From positions 88,959 to 152,958 of the forward strand of contig LNEL01000051.1 in the NCBI GenBank assembly GCA_001464935.1: 64,000 bases of DNA, read 5' to 3'. Both the position numbers and the translations under genes were made by a program. Positions within the stretch are counted from its first letter, which is position 1, and each line of letters begins with the position of its first letter. Below the pieces are notes generated by a model. That model saw nothing but the letters and a program-made list of their open reading frames with translations, was not told the origin of the DNA and made no database searches. This DNA is from Gammaproteobacteria bacterium Ga0077536 (GTDB lineage: Bacteria; Pseudomonadota; Gammaproteobacteria; Ga0077536). This document shows positions 19,500 through 30,321 of this stretch, piece after piece.

Positions 19500-21260
19500 C
19501 TACGCGGCGAGTTGCCGCTCCAGTTCACGCTGGATACGTTCGACCTGGGCGCGCAACTGAGCCGGCAGGCGACTGCCATAAGTCGCGAAGAATTCGCCGA
19601 TCTCCCCGACCTCGCGCTGCCAGATCTCCGGATCAATCGCGAGCAGCGCCTCGAGCGTCTGGTGCGTCAGGTCCAGACCTGACACGTCCACATCGCCGGC
19701 ATGCGGCACGAGCCCCACGGGTGTCCGGCGCGCCTCGGCACGACCCTCGCAGCGTTCGATGATCCACTTCAGCACGCGCATGTTGTCGCCGTAGCCCGGC
19801 CACATGAACTTGCCGTCGCCGTCCTTGCGGAACCAATTGACGTGAAACACCTTCGGGAGCTTTGACGAGCGTTCGCCGAAACTGAGCCAGTGCGCCCAGT
19901 AGTCACCGAAGTTGTAGCCGCAGAACGGCTTCATGGCCATCGGATCGCGACGGACCTGCCCCACCTGGCCGACCGCCGCGGCGGTCGTCTCGGAGGCCAC
20001 GGCGGCACCGGCGAACACGCCGTGCGCCCAATCGAGCGCCTCGAACACCAGCGGCGCCACCGTCGAGCGGCGGCCACCGAAAATGATCGCCGACAGCGGC
20101 ACGCCCTGCGGCGCATTCGCCTGCGGCGAGTAGCTCGGGCACTGCGACGCAGCGACCGTGAAACGCGAGTTCGGGTGTGCGGCCGGGCCGTTGGCCGGAT
20201 CGTGCGGGCGCCCCTGCCAGTCGATGAGGCCCGCAGGCTTCTCGCCATCAATGCCTTCCCACCACGGCTCCATCGACGGCGTCAGGGCGACGTTGGTGTA
20301 AATCGCGTCGCGCCCGAGTGTGCGCATGCAGTTCGGATTGGTCTTCAGGCTGGTGCCTGGCGCCACACCGAAGAAACCGGCCTCGGGATTGATGGCCCAC
20401 AGGCGACCGTCTTCGCCGAGATGCAGCCACGCAATGTCGTCGCCGACGGTCCACACCTTCCAGCCCTTGAAGCTGTCCGGCGGCACGAGCATCGCGAGGT
20501 TGGTCTTGCCGCAGGCCGACGGAAACGCAGCGGCGACATAGCTCGTGTTGCCGGCGGGATCCTCGATGCCCAGGATCAGCATGTGTTCGGCGAGCCAGCC
20601 TTCGCTGCGCGCCTGCCAGCTGGCGATGCGCAGCGCGTGGCACTTCTTGCCGAGCAGCGCGTTGCCGCCGTAGCCCGAGCCGAAGCTCTTGATCAGCAGC
20701 TCTTCGGGGAAGTGCGCGATGTAGCGGTTTTCCGGATCGAGCTGCCCGATTGAATGCAGGCCTTTCACGAAAGAGTTGCCGGCTTCGATATGCGCCAGCG
20801 CCTGCGTGCCGATGCGCGCCATCACGCGCATGTTGGCGACCACGTACGGGCTGTCCGTCACTTCGACGCCTGCCCGCGAATACGGCGAGCCGTAGGGGCC
20901 CATCAGGTACGGAATGACATACATCGTGCGGCCGCGCATGCAGCCGGCGTAGAGACCGTCCATCAGCGTGTGGGCGGCGGTGGGATCCATCCAGTTGTTG
21001 TTGCTGCCCGCATCTTCCTTGTCGCGCGTGCAGACGAAGGTCAGATGTTCGACACGGGCCACATCGCTCGGCGCCGAGCGATGCAGGAAACAGTTCGGGT
21101 GGGTTTCTTCGTTGAGGCGGATCAGCGATCCGTCTTCCAGCATCCGGGCGACGAGCAGCTCGTTTTCCTGCTCCGAACCATCGCACCAGTGGACATTGTC
21201 GGGCTGGGTTAGCGCAGTGACTTCAGCGATCCACTGCGCTAATGCCTGATTCTTGGTCAT
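19500..21260 (-). CDS. pckG: Phosphoenolpyruvate carboxykinase (GTP)
   Basis: 586 residues from the ATG at 21260 with AGGAGA upstream. It converts oxaloacetate to PEP using GTP, the entry to gluconeogenesis when growing on acetate or other TCA-feeding carbon. Recognisable GTP-PEPCK segments: N-terminal substrate Arg region (GRTMYVIPYLMGPYGSP), P-loop/kinase-1a with the hyper-reactive Cys in FPSACGKTNLAML, the kinase-2/metal region (KVWTVGDDIAWLHLGEDGRLWAINPEAGFFG) and the C-terminal FGERSSKLPKVFHVNWFRKD. Length matches the family. It is convergent with phaR. Confidence 0.96.
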   Translation of the reverse strand: MTKNQALAQWIAEVTALTQPDNVHWCDGSEQENELLVARMLEDGSLIRLNEETHPNCFLHRSAPSDVARVEHLTFVCTRDKEDAGSNNNWMDPTAAHTLMDGLYAGCMRGRTMYVIPYLMGPYGSPYSRAGVEVTDSPYVVANMRVMARIGTQALAHIEAGNSFVKGLHSIGQLDPENRYIAHFPEELLIKSFGSGYGGNALLGKKCHALRIASWQARSEGWLAEHMLILGIEDPAGNTSYVAAAFPSACGKTNLAMLVPPDSFKGWKVWTVGDDIAWLHLGEDGRLWAINPEAGFFGVAPGTSLKTNPNCMRTLGRDAIYTNVALTPSMEPWWEGIDGEKPAGLIDWQGRPHDPANGPAAHPNSRFTVAASQCPSYSPQANAPQGVPLSAIIFGGRRSTVAPLVFEALDWAHGVFAGAAVASETTAAAVGQVGQVRRDPMAMKPFCGYNFGDYWAHWLSFGERSSKLPKVFHVNWFRKDGDGKFMWPGYGDNMRVLKWIIERCEGRAEARRTPVGLVPHAGDVDVSGLDLTHQTLEALLAIDPEIWQREVGEIGEFFATYGSRLPAQLRAQVERIQRELERQLAA

Positions 21261-21512
21261 TGAATATTTCTCCTAGGGCGCCGTCACGCGGGGTCGTCGG
21301 CGAGGCGACGCGAAGTCATAGGGGCCTGAAAAAATGAGGATGCACTCTAGCCGAAGTCATCCCTTGAAATGAAGGAAGACAGTCGCGTTCTGCGACAATT
21401 CTCGACATTCCGCGCGCCCTGCCCGCCCGCGCCCCACTGTGGGTCGGCGCGCGGGCCGCCAGCGCGCCTGCCGGCCAGCGGACACCTCCCGAACTTTTTT
21501 TGCTCTTGGGTG

Positions 21513-21541
21513 TTGACATGGGTGCCCGGCAGTACTATGTT
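21513..21541 (+). promoter_or_regulatory. Sigma-70-type promoter for the phasin gene
   Basis: TTGACA (exact consensus) at 21513-21518, a 17-base spacer, then TATGTT at 21536-21541. Predicted start of transcription is near 21548, inside the tandem inverted repeats, leaving a leader of about 75 bases before the ATG at 21624. Confidence 0.75.
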
Positions 21542-21568
21542 GCATAGCAACAATGCTGCTTTGCAGCA
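21538..21568. promoter_or_regulatory. Tandem inverted repeats, candidate PhaR operators
   Basis: Two perfect 6-bp-arm repeats with 3-base centres: TGTTGC-ATA-GCAACA (21538-21552) and TGCTGC-TTT-GCAGCA (21554-21568), 16 bp centre to centre. The second contains CTGC-N3-GCAG, which agrees with the CTGC-N3/4-GCAG motif reported for PhaR of Rhodobacter. They overlap the -10 and the start site, the position expected for repression. Confidence 0.68.
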
Positions 21569-21623
21569 GCGCATGACAAGAGCCTGCAAGCCTCACAACC
21601 GGGATAACGAAACGGAGCCACAC

Positions 21624-22004
21624 ATGGAAAACAATTTCTTCGCCCAATGGGAGTCCTTTGCCAAGTCCGCCGTCGATACGGGCAAGGAACTCGAAGCCCT
21701 GAACCTGAAACTGGTCGAGCAGATCTCCCAGAAGCAGGTCGAATTGCTGACCAGCGCCTTCGATGTCGGCAACAAGTGGGTCACCAGCTTTGGTGATTTC
21801 AAGGATCTGCCCGGCATGATTTCAGCGCAGAGCAAGCTCGCGAGCGAATACGGCAGCAAGGTGATGGCGGCGTCCAAGGAAACCACCGAACTGCTGACCG
21901 CCTCGCGTGACGATTACAAGGCGTGGTTCGAGAAAAGCGTGAAGCTGCTGACCGAGCAGACCGCCGCGGTGACCAAGCCCGTGTCGGTGCGCAAGGCCGC
22001 CTGA
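21624..22004 (+). CDS. phaP: Phasin (PHA granule-associated protein)
   Basis: 126 residues from the ATG at 21624 with GGAG six bases upstream; the frame is open further upstream but over the promoter. It is a small, wholly helical, amphipathic protein: FFAQWESFAKSAVDTGKELEALNLKLVEQISQKQVELLTSAFDVGNKW read as short segments, then KASEY-like repeats and a Lys/Ala-rich C-terminus. That pattern and its length are those of the phasin_2 family, which coats polyhydroxyalkanoate granules and limits their size. The paired operators upstream and phaR nearby support granule-responsive repression. Confidence 0.88.
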   Translation: MENNFFAQWESFAKSAVDTGKELEALNLKLVEQISQKQVELLTSAFDVGNKWVTSFGDFKDLPGMISAQSKLASEYGSKVMAASKETTELLTASRDDYKAWFEKSVKLLTEQTAAVTKPVSVRKAA

Positions 22005-22068
22005 GCGGCTGCACCTGCAAGCCCGTCTTTGAAAGTTCTCTTCTCAGTTGATGTTTGACCTCCCCTCT

Positions 22069-22114
22069 GCCCCCGTCGGCCGGTCCCCCGGACCGGTCTT
22101 CGGGGGGGCTTTTT
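22069..22114 (+). terminator. Rho-independent terminator after the phasin gene
   Basis: Nested G+C-rich hairpin: CCGGTCC-CCC-GGACCGG inside, flanked by GCCCCCG and CGGGGGGGC, followed by a run of five T at 22110-22114. It is placed 65 bp after the phasin stop and may also limit read-through toward phaC on the other strand. Confidence 0.8.
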
Positions 22115-22160
22115 AAGCCGGGATCAACGCATCATCCTGATCTGCTGACGCCCGCCGCCG

Positions 22161-23213
22161 TCAACGTCGGGCGTCCAGCCACTCCGCAATGGTCTGCGCG
22201 ACCAGCTGCCTCGACCGATTGCCGACGTAGATTCCGATATGACCACCCGGTACCTCGAGCTCGGTGTAGTCCGCCTGCGTCATCAGGGCACCCAGCGCGC
22301 GCGAGGCCGCGGGCGGCACCAGATGATCCTCGGCAGCAAAGATATTCAGCACCGGCATTGAAATCGCGCCCAGGTCCACTGCCCGGTCTCCGATCGTCAT
22401 GCCGCCACGCACGAGCCGATTTTCGCGATAGCACTTCTGTGCGAATTCGCGCAGCGCTGCACCGGCCAGATCGGGGCTGTCGAATATCCACTGCTCCATG
22501 CGCATGAACGTGTCGACCGCCGCGCGATCGCCGAGCTGATCGACGAGCCCGACATACTTCTGCTGCGTGAGCCGCGCGGGCTTGAGCCCGAGAAACAGCG
22601 CATTCAACGCGTCACCGGCCAGATTGCCGTTGCCGAGCAGATCGAGATCGACGTAGCGCAGCCACAGGCTCAGCATGTCCTGCGGCGTGTGGAAATCGAC
22701 CGGCGTCACGGTCACGACGAGATTGCGCACCTTCTCCGGATGAAGGGCGGCATAGCACAGCGCGAAAGTGCCGCCCTGGCAGATCCCGACCAGGTTGACG
22801 CCGTGGCCGCGCGCGGCGAGATGGTCGACACAGGCCCCGAGATCGCGCTCGATGTAGTCTGCCAGCGTCAGCGCACTGTCGAGTGCGTTCGGGTCTTCCC
22901 ATTCGATCAGATGCACGTCGACGCCGCGTTCGAGGAGCCCGCGCACCAGCGAGCGTTCGCGTTCGAGATCGGCCATGGCGGGACGATTGACCAGCGCATA
23001 GACGATCAGCGTCGGGACCGCCTGTGGATCCGGGTGGAGCGCGTCATAACGATAGAGCCGTGCCTTGCCGCTCGCGAACACCTGCCTGCGCGCGCTCGCG
23101 CCGGGGCGCGCGTCTGCCGCGTCGCGCAGTGTCGTGCGACCGCTCGCGAGCTTGCGCTCCCACTCGCTCAGCTCGGCTCCGAGCTGAGCCCAGGACAGTT
23201 CAATCGCAGGCAT
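22161..23213 (-). CDS. phaC: Class III polyhydroxyalkanoate synthase, catalytic subunit
   Basis: 350 residues, the short length typical of class III PhaC (class I/II enzymes are near 560). It polymerises 3-hydroxyacyl-CoA. Alpha/beta-hydrolase fold with the lipase-like box GICQGG (nucleophile C145), general Asp in FAAEDHLVPP and catalytic His in VPGGHIGIYVG near the C-terminus. The ATG at 23213 has GGGAGG seven bases upstream. It lies 14 bp downstream of phaE, and acs precedes phaE, so acs-phaE-phaC is read as one operon. Active as a PhaE-PhaC complex at the granule surface. Confidence 0.95.
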   Translation of the reverse strand: MPAIELSWAQLGAELSEWERKLASGRTTLRDAADARPGASARRQVFASGKARLYRYDALHPDPQAVPTLIVYALVNRPAMADLERERSLVRGLLERGVDVHLIEWEDPNALDSALTLADYIERDLGACVDHLAARGHGVNLVGICQGGTFALCYAALHPEKVRNLVVTVTPVDFHTPQDMLSLWLRYVDLDLLGNGNLAGDALNALFLGLKPARLTQQKYVGLVDQLGDRAAVDTFMRMEQWIFDSPDLAGAALREFAQKCYRENRLVRGGMTIGDRAVDLGAISMPVLNIFAAEDHLVPPAASRALGALMTQADYTELEVPGGHIGIYVGNRSRQLVAQTIAEWLDARR

Positions 23214-23227
23214 CGTCTACCTCCCGC

Positions 23228-24238
23228 TCATGATTTGCCGTCGCCACGCGGCATCACGCTCGCGATGTCGAACTCCACGCGCGGCGCAGCCGGCTTCTTC
23301 GCCGGTTTGGCCCGCGGCGGTTCCGGTTCGCGCCGCCGTCGCGGCTTGCGCGCAACCGCCTTGGTCGCGGCGGGCGGCGGCGTCACCGCCACGGGCGAAC
23401 GTTCCACGGAAGGCGCCGCGGCCACTTCGGGGGCCGTGGCCGTCGCTGTCTTCGCGGTGCCGACGGGCGTGGATTCGAGGGCCCGCAGCCGTCGTTCGAT
23501 GGCCTCCAGCTCCGCGCGGCCGGCGAGTTCGAGCAGGCCGGTCAGCGGTTGCATGCAGTCGCGCACGGCATTGCGCAGTGCCAGAGTCGCGTTGACGCTC
23601 GCGCCGAAGGCGCGCGCATATTCATCGGTCATCGCCGTTTCGCGCCAGGCCGCTTCGACCTGATCGACGAGCAGATCGTACAGGCCGCGCAGACTCGTGA
23701 TCGCTGGCCCCGGTGCCGACAACGCGCGGCTGCAACGCTCGCAGCCGCCCCGCAGTGCGCGCCACTGCAGCGTGCGCAGATGCGCACCTGCTTCGCGATC
23801 GGCGGCTAGCGCCTGCCAGCAGCGCTGGAGCCGGCGTTGCCATTCCCGCGTCAGACCCAGCGCTGGCCAGCTCGCGAACGCCGGATTGAAGTCGAACGGG
23901 GCGGCGCCCATCGCCTTGTCACCGGCGGCGATGGCCTGCAACGCAATGGCAGCGTCGATGCCACGCACGAGGTTCTCGAGCAGGGCTTTCAGTGCCGCGG
24001 CGACATCGACTCTGCGCTTGCGCCCCTCTCGCAACTGCTGTGCCTGTTCGCCGAGCAGCTCGGCGAACAGCTTGAACGATTGCCAGGGCGCGGCATCGCC
24101 CGGCGCGCCGCGCGCCGCGTCAGCACCCGCCGTGAACACATCCTGCAGGGACTGCCAGGGGGCCGACGCGCCCGCCCCCATCCACTGCGCGAGGAATTCC
24201 TGTTGCAGCCGCTGCCAGTCGGTGGCGTGGTCGCTCAT
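23228..24238 (-). CDS. phaE: Class III polyhydroxyalkanoate synthase, PhaE subunit
   Basis: 336 residues, mostly helical. Its N-terminus is Trp/Gln-rich (DWQRLQQEFLAQWMG, APWQSLQDVF). The central FNPAFASWPALGLTREWQRRLQRCWQAL segment and YARAFGASVNATLALRNAVRDCMQPLTGLLELAGRAE match PhaE. The C-terminal ~80 residues are a Pro/Ala/Lys/Arg-rich tail (AVARKPRRRREPEPPRAKP), low in complexity and probably disordered; such a basic tail could contact DNA or granules, which is inference. PhaE stimulates and stabilises PhaC. Position directly upstream of phaC confirms the class III type. GGGAG lies ten bases upstream of the ATG. Confidence 0.9.
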   Translation of the reverse strand: MSDHATDWQRLQQEFLAQWMGAGASAPWQSLQDVFTAGADAARGAPGDAAPWQSFKLFAELLGEQAQQLREGRKRRVDVAAALKALLENLVRGIDAAIALQAIAAGDKAMGAAPFDFNPAFASWPALGLTREWQRRLQRCWQALAADREAGAHLRTLQWRALRGGCERCSRALSAPGPAITSLRGLYDLLVDQVEAAWRETAMTDEYARAFGASVNATLALRNAVRDCMQPLTGLLELAGRAELEAIERRLRALESTPVGTAKTATATAPEVAAAPSVERSPVAVTPPPAATKAVARKPRRRREPEPPRAKPAKKPAAPRVEFDIASVMPRGDGKS

Positions 24239-24271
24239 CGGCGTGATGCTCCCGTCAAGGCCGTCGCCGGC

Positions 24272-26209
<1,938 letters not shown>

Positions 26210-26379
26210 GCGAGCTTCCTCTGGGTGGTCTTCGTCCTGCGGCAGGCAGGCAGGTTTCGAGTATATCGAACGCCGTTGCGGGTGGCACCGCCGCGGCTGC
26301 ACAACGCCGTTGCGCGGCGGGCGGCGCGGGCCGTAAGGTGGCCGGTAATGCCTCGCCACCTGCCGGAGATTGCACACCG

Positions 26380-27375
26380 ATGTCCCCCAGCCCCCTGCAC
26401 GCCGCCCTGCACGCGGTCGCTGATGCCTGCGCGGTCACCCGCGTGGTCCAGCGCGAACTCGCCGCGATCAAATCGATGACCAAGGACGACCGCTCGCCGG
26501 TCACCGTCGCCGACTTCGCTGCCCAGGCCATCATCGGCCTGCGTCTCGGGTCCGCCCTGGGCAGTTTTGCGCTGGTCGGCGAAGAGTCCGCGGCCGATCT
26601 GCGGCAAAGCGGCGGCAGTGCGCTGGCGGCGGCGGTGGCCGAGGCCGTCCGTCAGGTGTGCCCGGGGGTATCGACGGCGGAGGTGCTCGATGCGATCGAC
26701 CTCGGCAATCACGACGCCTCGGGGGAGCACTATTGGACGCTCGACCCGGTCGACGGCACGAAGGGCTTTCTGCGCGGCGGTCAGTACGCCGTGTCACTCG
26801 CACTGATCGAGCATGGCGAAGTCACGCTTGGCGTGCTCGGCTGCCCCAATCTCGGCTCGGATTTCGCGCGCGGCTTCGATGCCCCCGATCCGGTCGGCAG
26901 CCTCTTCTATGCGACCCGTGGTGCCGGTGCCTGGCAGCTGCCGGCGAATACGCCGGCGGGCAGCGCCGAACGCGTTCGTGTCGCGCACGATCGCACCATC
27001 GAACAGATGCGCGTGTGCGAATCGGTCGAGGCGGCACATTCGCGCCAGGATTTCACGTCACAGGTCGTGGCGCGTCTGAACGCGCGTGGTACACCGGCGC
27101 GCCTCGACAGCCAGACCAAGTATGCGGTCGTCGCGCGCGGTCAGGCGGACGCCTATCTGCGCCTGCCGACGAGCGCGAGCTACGTCGAGAAGATCTGGGA
27201 TCACGCGGCGGGGATGATCGTCGCCGAAGAAGCCGGCGCGGTCGTCACCGACATCGAAGGCCGACGCCTCGACTTCGCCTGCGGCGCAACGCTGTCGCGC
27301 AATCGCGGCGTCGTCTGCGCGCCGCCCCCGTTCCACGCCGCGCTGCTCGAATCAATCGCGAGCCTCATGCCCTGA
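26380..27375 (+). CDS. 3'(2'),5'-bisphosphate nucleotidase, HAL2/CysQ family (inositol monophosphatase fold)
   Basis: 331 residues from the ATG at 26380 with GGAG twelve bases upstream. Metal-dependent Li+-sensitive phosphatase fold: [18 protein letters not shown] (first metal region), VGEESAAD, the signature [24 protein letters not shown] (metal-binding Asp residues), and the C-terminal [25 protein letters not shown]. The long insert (about residues 75-110) and the [10 protein letters not shown] wording fit HAL2-type enzymes that hydrolyse 3'-phosphoadenosine 5'-phosphate from sulfate assimilation or acyl-carrier reactions, more than inositol phosphatases. It is transcribed divergently from acs with 170 bp between starts. 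Confidence 0.87.
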   Translation: MSPSPLHAALHAVADACAVTRVVQRELAAIKSMTKDDRSPVTVADFAAQAIIGLRLGSALGSFALVGEESAADLRQSGGSALAAAVAEAVRQVCPGVSTAEVLDAIDLGNHDASGEHYWTLDPVDGTKGFLRGGQYAVSLALIEHGEVTLGVLGCPNLGSDFARGFDAPDPVGSLFYATRGAGAWQLPANTPAGSAERVRVAHDRTIEQMRVCESVEAAHSRQDFTSQVVARLNARGTPARLDSQTKYAVVARGQADAYLRLPTSASYVEKIWDHAAGMIVAEEAGAVVTDIEGRRLDFACGATLSRNRGVVCAPPPFHAALLESIASLMP

Positions 27376-27640
27376 CGCGCCCGGACAACCTGCGCGAGCG
27401 CCGGGGTCGCAAAGATCGCCGGCGTCGCGCGAGTCCGATCCATCCCATGCCGAAGTCTCCCGGTGCTGCTCCGCACCTGTGCTCATCATTCATCTGCATG
27501 CTGTATTTTCGCCATCGTCCTGTTAGTTTTTCCGTGAGCTGCGCAGTCACCAAGGGCAGGACGGGCCAACTGTGAAAGGCAGGTCTCGAGAACGAAAGCT
27601 ATCGATAGAAACGATAAAAAAATAACGAAGGGAGTCTCCG

Positions 27641-28393
27641 ATGAGCATGAGACCCGTGAAGCCACCCTATCGCTTGCTGCTGGTGGATGATCACAAGTTC
27701 GTTTGCGAAATGCTGGCGCACAAGCTCGCGCTCGATCGCAGCATCGAAATCGTCGGCATCGCCAATCACGGCGCCACTGCCGTGGCCATCGCGCGCGCGC
27801 AAGCGGTCGACATCGTGTTGCTCGACATGGCGCTCGAACAGGAAGACGGCATCGGCGTCGCGCGCCAGTTGCTCGAAGCACAACCTGGCATCCGCATCAT
27901 CGGGCTCTCGGTCCACGACCAGAGCTACTATCCGCTGGCACTGCTGGAACTCGGCGGCGTCGGCTTTCTGTCGAAGCGCACATCTGCGCGCGATATCGGC
28001 GAAGCGGTGCGCCGCGTTGCAGCGGGCGGCATGGCGGTGAGTCCGGAAATCGCCGTCTTTCTGGCGACGCAGGCGAGCGGCAGTCCGCTCGAGCGCGTGA
28101 AACAGTTGACGGCCAAGGAAACCGAAGTCCTCGGCAATCTCGCGACCGGTCTGTCCGTGAAGGAAATCGCGCTGCGCCTCGGGCTCACCACGAAGACGGT
28201 CCAGAGTCATCGCAACAGCCTGCGCAAGAAACTGCAGGCACGGACCGACGTCGAGCTTTGCCTGATCGCGATCAAGGCGGGGCTGGTCGACATCCATCGC
28301 CCGCGCGCGCCGGAGGAACCGGGTCAGGGCAGTGCGGGCGCCACCGGTCCCCGTGAGTCGGACCGCGGCGGCGCGCAGGGACCTGAGGAGTAA
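27641..28393 (+). CDS. NarL/LuxR-family response regulator
   Basis: 250 residues with GGGAG ahead of the ATG. Receiver domain at about residues 11-130: acidic pocket LLVDDHKFV, phospho-acceptor Asp in VDIVLLDMALEQEDGIG, and Lys in GFLSKRTSARDIGEAV. A LuxR-type HTH occupies about 147-210 (LTAKETEVLGNLATGLSVKEIALRLGLTTKTVQSHRNSLRKKL). The last ~30 residues are Pro/Gly/Glu-rich and likely disordered. No histidine kinase is adjacent in the same orientation, so it is an orphan regulator here, and its targets are unknown. A 265-bp upstream gap ends in an A-rich segment before the ribosome site. Confidence 0.92.
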   Translation: MSMRPVKPPYRLLLVDDHKFVCEMLAHKLALDRSIEIVGIANHGATAVAIARAQAVDIVLLDMALEQEDGIGVARQLLEAQPGIRIIGLSVHDQSYYPLALLELGGVGFLSKRTSARDIGEAVRRVAAGGMAVSPEIAVFLATQASGSPLERVKQLTAKETEVLGNLATGLSVKEIALRLGLTTKTVQSHRNSLRKKLQARTDVELCLIAIKAGLVDIHRPRAPEEPGQGSAGATGPRESDRGGAQGPEE

Positions 28394-28581
28394 CGGGCCG
28401 CCTCCGCCGGCGCGCCGGGGGCGCTGCCACCGTTGTCGGCCGCTGCGCGAGGCCGCCCGGCTTTCGGCGTCGGGCAGCAACCACCGCGGGTGCGCTGACA
28501 GTCTGCAGCGGGAAGGCCCGGCTGACCGGGCGCGCGGCCCCGGTTCACCGGCCTGGCGGGCCACCGGACGCTCTCGCGGCG

Positions 28582-28803
28582 TCAGCCGGCCGCGCGCACC
28601 AGTGGCCATGCGAAGTAAACCGCACAGGCAATCAGTGTGAAGACACCCCAGATCATCAGCCAGCGCTGGCGGCCGTAGAGGCCGCCGGCGACGAACAGGA
28701 TGCCGATGAGCAACGTGAGCCAGACCGTGAGGGCCACGAAGTCGTCGGTCTGCGGGACGGGCGTGCCGGTCTGTTCCGGCAACTGGCCTTCACGGTAACG
28801 CAT
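28582..28803 (-). CDS. Small two-helix membrane protein of unknown function
   Basis: 73 residues. A short polar N-terminus (YREGQLPEQTGTPVPQTDDF) is followed by two hydrophobic helices, about residues 23-42 (VALTVWLTLLIGILFVAGGL) and 49-68 (LMIWGVFTLIACAVYFAWPL), separated by the basic turn YGRQRW. No family is recognised. It begins 3 bp after the stop of the RidA-like gene on the same strand, so it is probably co-transcribed and co-translated with it. Its reality rests on the clear helix pattern and the tight spacing. Confidence 0.6.
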   Translation of the reverse strand: MRYREGQLPEQTGTPVPQTDDFVALTVWLTLLIGILFVAGGLYGRQRWLMIWGVFTLIACAVYFAWPLVRAAG

Positions 28804-28806
28804 CGA

Positions 28807-29193
28807 TCAGGGCGCGTAGGCCATCACTTCGATTTCGACCAGCGCGCCCGGCAGCACGAGTCCGCAGACGACGGTCGAGCGCACCGGCGGGTGGGCCGGA
28901 AAGTGGCTGGCATAGACCGCATTGAAACTCGCAAAGTCATCGCGGTTGACGAGCCAGACCGTCGACTTCACGACCTGATCGAGCGTGCAGCCGGCTTCGC
29001 GCAGGATCTCCCGGATGTTGGCCAGGCACTGCGTCGTCTGCGTTTCGATGTCATCGCCCACGAGCCTCCCGGTGGCATCGAGCCCCAGCTGACCGGACAA
29101 CATCACGAAGTCGCCGGCCCGCACGGCCTTTGACAGCGGCAGACACCTGCCGTCCGCGAGCTTCAACTGTCCGCCAATGATCTTGTGCGCCAT
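28807..29193 (-). CDS. RidA/YjgF/Rid-family protein (reactive imine/enamine deaminase)
   Basis: 128 residues from the ATG at 29193, preceded by AGGAGG at ideal spacing; an ATG seven codons upstream is less favoured. It has the Rid-family core: PLSKAVRAGDFVMLSGQLGLDATGRLVGDDIETQTTQCLANIREILREAGCTLDQVVKSTVWL and the C-terminal PPVRSTVVCGLVLPGALVEIEVMAYAP in short form, with the conserved Arg and Glu of the trimer-interface active site. RidA enzymes hydrolyse 2-aminoacrylate and related intermediates; the exact subgroup is not clear. Downstream lies a small membrane protein; upstream is a YkvI-like permease, 31 bp away. Confidence 0.87.
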   Translation of the reverse strand: MAHKIIGGQLKLADGRCLPLSKAVRAGDFVMLSGQLGLDATGRLVGDDIETQTTQCLANIREILREAGCTLDQVVKSTVWLVNRDDFASFNAVYASHFPAHPPVRSTVVCGLVLPGALVEIEVMAYAP

Positions 29194-29223
29194 GTCATGA
29201 CCTCCTGCCATCATTGTTGATGC

Positions 29224-30321
29224 TCAACGTTGAGCCCGGCGGATGCGCGCGACACCGATGGTCAGCACCGGCAGCGTGAACACCACGAGAAAACACCATG
29301 CGAGCGTGCCATAGCCCTTGGCAATCAGCGCCACGATCCCGGCCCGCGAGAGACCGAGGCTCACGAGCACCGCGACACCCGCGACCAGCGCGTGCCCCCA
29401 CTGCGGCAGCGGCCGCGCGCGGGTTTCGGCGCTCCAGGCATCAATGCGTTCATTGAGGCCCTGCAGCACCCCGACGCCGGTCTGCACAATCGTAACGAAC
29501 AACAGGCAGACGTACAGCCACAGGAACTGTCTCGTGCCGAACTCGGTGATCATCCAGTAGGCCGGAATGTCCTGTTCGATCGCGGCGGGATAACGCGCCA
29601 GGAAGCTCAGGTGCAGCACGACTGCCGGCAGCACGCCGGCCAGTGCGGCGATGATCGCGGCGCCGGTCGCCTCACCGCGCGTGCGGATACTCGACGTGGC
29701 ATACAGCAGCACGGGGATGAGGGCACTGTTGTACAGGGTGAACTGCCCGGCGCTGACGAGCCAGCCGGGCTCGATGCCACCGGCCCTCACTGCCGACACG
29801 ATGTCGTCGCCTGCCTGCGCGCCGACGAGCCACGCATAGGCGAGAAGTCCGCCGCTCAAGGCCAGGGCACCAGCTGTCAGCGTCATCTCCACCAGCCGCC
29901 GGCCGAAAAAATTGCAGGCGACCACCGCCAGCAGCATGCCGAGGGTACCGGCCATGGGCTCGATGCCGAAGGTGTTCGCCAGCACCGTCCCCGCCGCCGC
30001 CCCGGTGATGGCGAGCACGATCACGAGCAGCAGCAGAAAGCAGATCTCGTAGGCCATCCAGGTCGGACCGAGCAGTTCGCGCAGAAAGCTCCGGTAGTCG
30101 TAGACGCGGAAGACGCGCGCGAATTCGAAGCACAGCGCGAGCAGCAGCGCGAAACCCGCGGCTACCGCCGCGATGGCGAGCAAACCGCCCAGCGCACCAT
30201 ACGCCGACACGTACTCGGCCACTTCGCGCCCGGTGCCGTAGGCACCGCCGACGATCACGGACTGGAACACGCCCGCCGGCACGAGATACACCGCGGCGCG
30301 ACGCCGCCAGCCCTGGCTCAT
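29224..30321 (-). CDS. YkvI-like polytopic membrane protein (LeuT-fold transporter candidate)
   Basis: About 365 residues from the ATG at 30321 (MSQGWRRRAAVYLVPAGVFQSVIVGGAYGTGREVAEYVSAYGA). About ten hydrophobic helices are visible. The opening GGAYGTGREVAEYVSAYG and GVLQGLNERIDAW near the end are recalled from YkvI-family proteins, distant relatives of amino-acid/APC-type transporters. The substrate is unknown. It precedes a RidA-like gene on the same strand with a 31-bp gap, so a role in transporting an amino-acid-like or imine-forming compound is possible but only inferred from context. Confidence 0.72.
   Translation of the reverse strand: MSQGWRRRAAVYLVPAGVFQSVIVGGAYGTGREVAEYVSAYGALGGLLAIAAVAAGFALLLALCFEFARVFRVYDYRSFLRELLGPTWMAYEICFLLLLVIVLAITGAAAGTVLANTFGIEPMAGTLGMLLAVVACNFFGRRLVEMTLTAGALALSGGLLAYAWLVGAQAGDDIVSAVRAGGIEPGWLVSAGQFTLYNSALIPVLLYATSSIRTRGEATGAAIIAALAGVLPAVVLHLSFLARYPAAIEQDIPAYWMITEFGTRQFLWLYVCLLFVTIVQTGVGVLQGLNERIDAWSAETRARPLPQWGHALVAGVAVLVSLGLSRAGIVALIAKGYGTLAWCFLVVFTLPVLTIGVARIRRAQR

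Larger units (their letters stand above)
21261..21623. other. Intergenic region between pckG and the phasin gene
   Basis: 363 bases with no supported gene. The right part carries a well-formed sigma-70-type promoter and two tandem inverted repeats just before the phasin gene. The left part (21261-21500) is the presumptive pckG promoter region, in which no clear hexamers were found. A CTTTTTTTTG-like T-rich stretch near 21494-21502 lies just upstream of the phasin -35. Confidence 0.6.
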
